The notes under the pieces: generated by a model | What the model saw: the letters and a program-made list of their open reading frames with translations, nothing else | Databases searched by the model: none | What the model was told of the DNA's origin: nothing | Part shown: in pieces, positions 63,437-64,000 of the stretch | Position numbering within the stretch: the first letter of the stretch is position 1 | Layout: each line of letters starts with the position of its first letter | Translations under genes and position numbers: made by a program | NCBI GenBank assembly: GCA_001899765.1 | Contig: MKWM01000011.1 | Span: forward strand, 97,422-161,421 | DNA: 64,000 nt | Direction of reading: 5' to 3' | Source: Thiobacillus sp. 63-78 | Lineage (GTDB): Bacteria; Pseudomonadota; Gammaproteobacteria; Burkholderiales; Thiobacillaceae

Positions 63437-64000
63437 ATGGGAATTAAATACTCGGGCTGGAGCGATCGTCGGCATCCCTGCCATTGGGAAGCCGAAAGCG
63501 AAGAAGCCGGCTTCTGGATGCCTGATCGCTCCGAGATCATCACCCAGTTTTTTACCCGCTATCTGTTCTTTTCGCTGGCGGTCATTTATTTCTCCACGCT
63601 GGAGAGTGTGCGTCCGGTGCTGTTCAGCATCGAGCAGCTTCTGCTCGTGCTGGGCGTGTATTTTTTTCTCAATAGCTGGTTTTTCCGGCAGGCGCTGCAG
63701 AAAGTCACGCTGTTGAGGATCCGCAGCGCCATGAGCGCCGATCTGATCATCGTCACCCTGTGCGTGATCCACGATCCCAATCCGATTCCGCCTTCGGCCC
63801 TGGCCTTCCTGATGGTGCTGCTGGGCAACGGCATGCGCTACGGCATGCGCTTGTTCGCCGAAGTGCTGGGCGGCGCGTTTCTGGGCATGGCGATCGCCTT
63901 TGCCCTGCGTTATCGCGCAGGCGGATTCGAAGGGAGTGCGGGCGACGTGTTTTTTGGGGTGTTCTGGGTCACTCTGGCCTTGTACGCTTACATCCTGATG
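63437..64000 (+). CDS. Polytopic membrane protein, 5' part only (cut by window end)
   Basis: Open from the ATG at 63437 (GAGGGAGGGATCG upstream) through base 64000, 188 codons without a stop. The N-terminus MGIKYSGWSDRRHPCHWEAE is soluble, followed by at least five hydrophobic segments (FFTRYLFFSLAVIYFSTLES, SIEQLLLVLGVYFFLNSWFF, SADLIIVTLCVI, PPSALAFLMVLLGNGMRYGMRLFAEVLGGAFLGMAIAFALRY and VFFGVFWVTLALYAYILM). The layout, with an N-terminal membrane sensor region of about 190 residues, resembles sensor kinases or GGDEF proteins of the RpfC-like sort, but the signalling domain is outside the window, so this is only a suggestion. Confidence 0.65.
   Translation, partial: MGIKYSGWSDRRHPCHWEAESEEAGFWMPDRSEIITQFFTRYLFFSLAVIYFSTLESVRPVLFSIEQLLLVLGVYFFLNSWFFRQALQKVTLLRIRSAMSADLIIVTLCVIHDPNPIPPSALAFLMVLLGNGMRYGMRLFAEVLGGAFLGMAIAFALRYRAGGFEGSAGDVFFGVFWVTLALYAYILM

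Overview
The window reads as one uninterrupted stretch of GC-rich betaproteobacterial chromosome. The closest fit is the Nitrosomonadales / Thiobacillaceae-like autotroph lineages. This rests on protein family types and gene order (rne divergent from rluC; yceD-rpmF-plsX-fabHDG-acpP-fabF-pabC-mltG-tmk-holB-pilZ-tatD; grpE-dnaK-dnaJ; amiC-mutL; exbBD-lpxK), not on any computed phylogeny. No prophage, transposase, integrase, CRISPR array or rRNA operon was found. One tRNA gene is present (Ser, anticodon GGA).

Layout. 1-6.3 kb: end of a phosphoketolase gene, a glycine-rich membrane stress-type protein, then a minus-strand block (aminotransferase, YihY/BrkB membrane protein fused to a cyclic-nucleotide-binding domain, Y-family polymerase, Cu/Zn superoxide dismutase, DUF488). 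6.4-10.9 kb: uvrB, a low-molecular-weight phosphatase, and a three-gene module of ECF sigma factor, Tat-exported ferritin-like protein and cytochrome c, closed by a 19-bp-stem bidirectional terminator. 10.9-17.1 kb: RNase E divergent from rluC, HAD phosphatase, Rieske protein, SppA-type protease and Rof. 17.1-23.1 kb (minus strand): DUF2145 pair, tetrapyrrole-methylase-type methyltransferase, Maf, and a two-subunit pyruvate carboxylase. 23.2-34.2 kb: the fatty-acid/phospholipid operon running into folate, cell-wall, dTMP and replication genes. 34.3-38.1 kb: DnaJ, DnaK, GrpE. 38.2-41.6 kb: tRNA-Ser and a glycosyltransferase / VTT protein / GT39-like trio. 41.6-43.9 kb (minus): divergent Hfq, parvulin, BolA, YciI, YciB. 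44-47.5 kb: PHP phosphatase, YciO, site-2-type protease, TrpS. 47.9-49.7 kb: DUF883/YqjE/YqjK-type envelope stress trio and a secreted aromatic-rich protein. 49.8-56.4 kb: MurI, cation transporter, QueG divergent from TsaE-AmiC-hemerythrin-MutL. 56.4-64 kb: a stand-alone S24-type domain, an unknown well-punctuated single gene, class I aldolase, MiaA, XseA, ExbB/ExbD, LpxK and the start of a membrane protein cut by the window end.

Most of the content is conserved housekeeping. The less ordinary items are: the S24-like protein with Arg in the position of the catalytic Lys; the adjacent 150-aa unknown gene with two palindromes, a promoter and a terminator; the ECF sigma / ferritin-like / cytochrome c module; the YihY-CAP fusion and the 12-bp-arm palindrome between it and the Y-family polymerase; a divergent Hfq; a repeated Q-V-E-T motif in the RNase E tail; a 50-codon gene coupled to pabC; and several intergenic inverted repeats, one type of which also appears inside the MutL linker.

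All calls come from reading the sequence and the translated frames. No database search, structure prediction or alignment program was run, so distant family assignments and regulatory sites are hypotheses.
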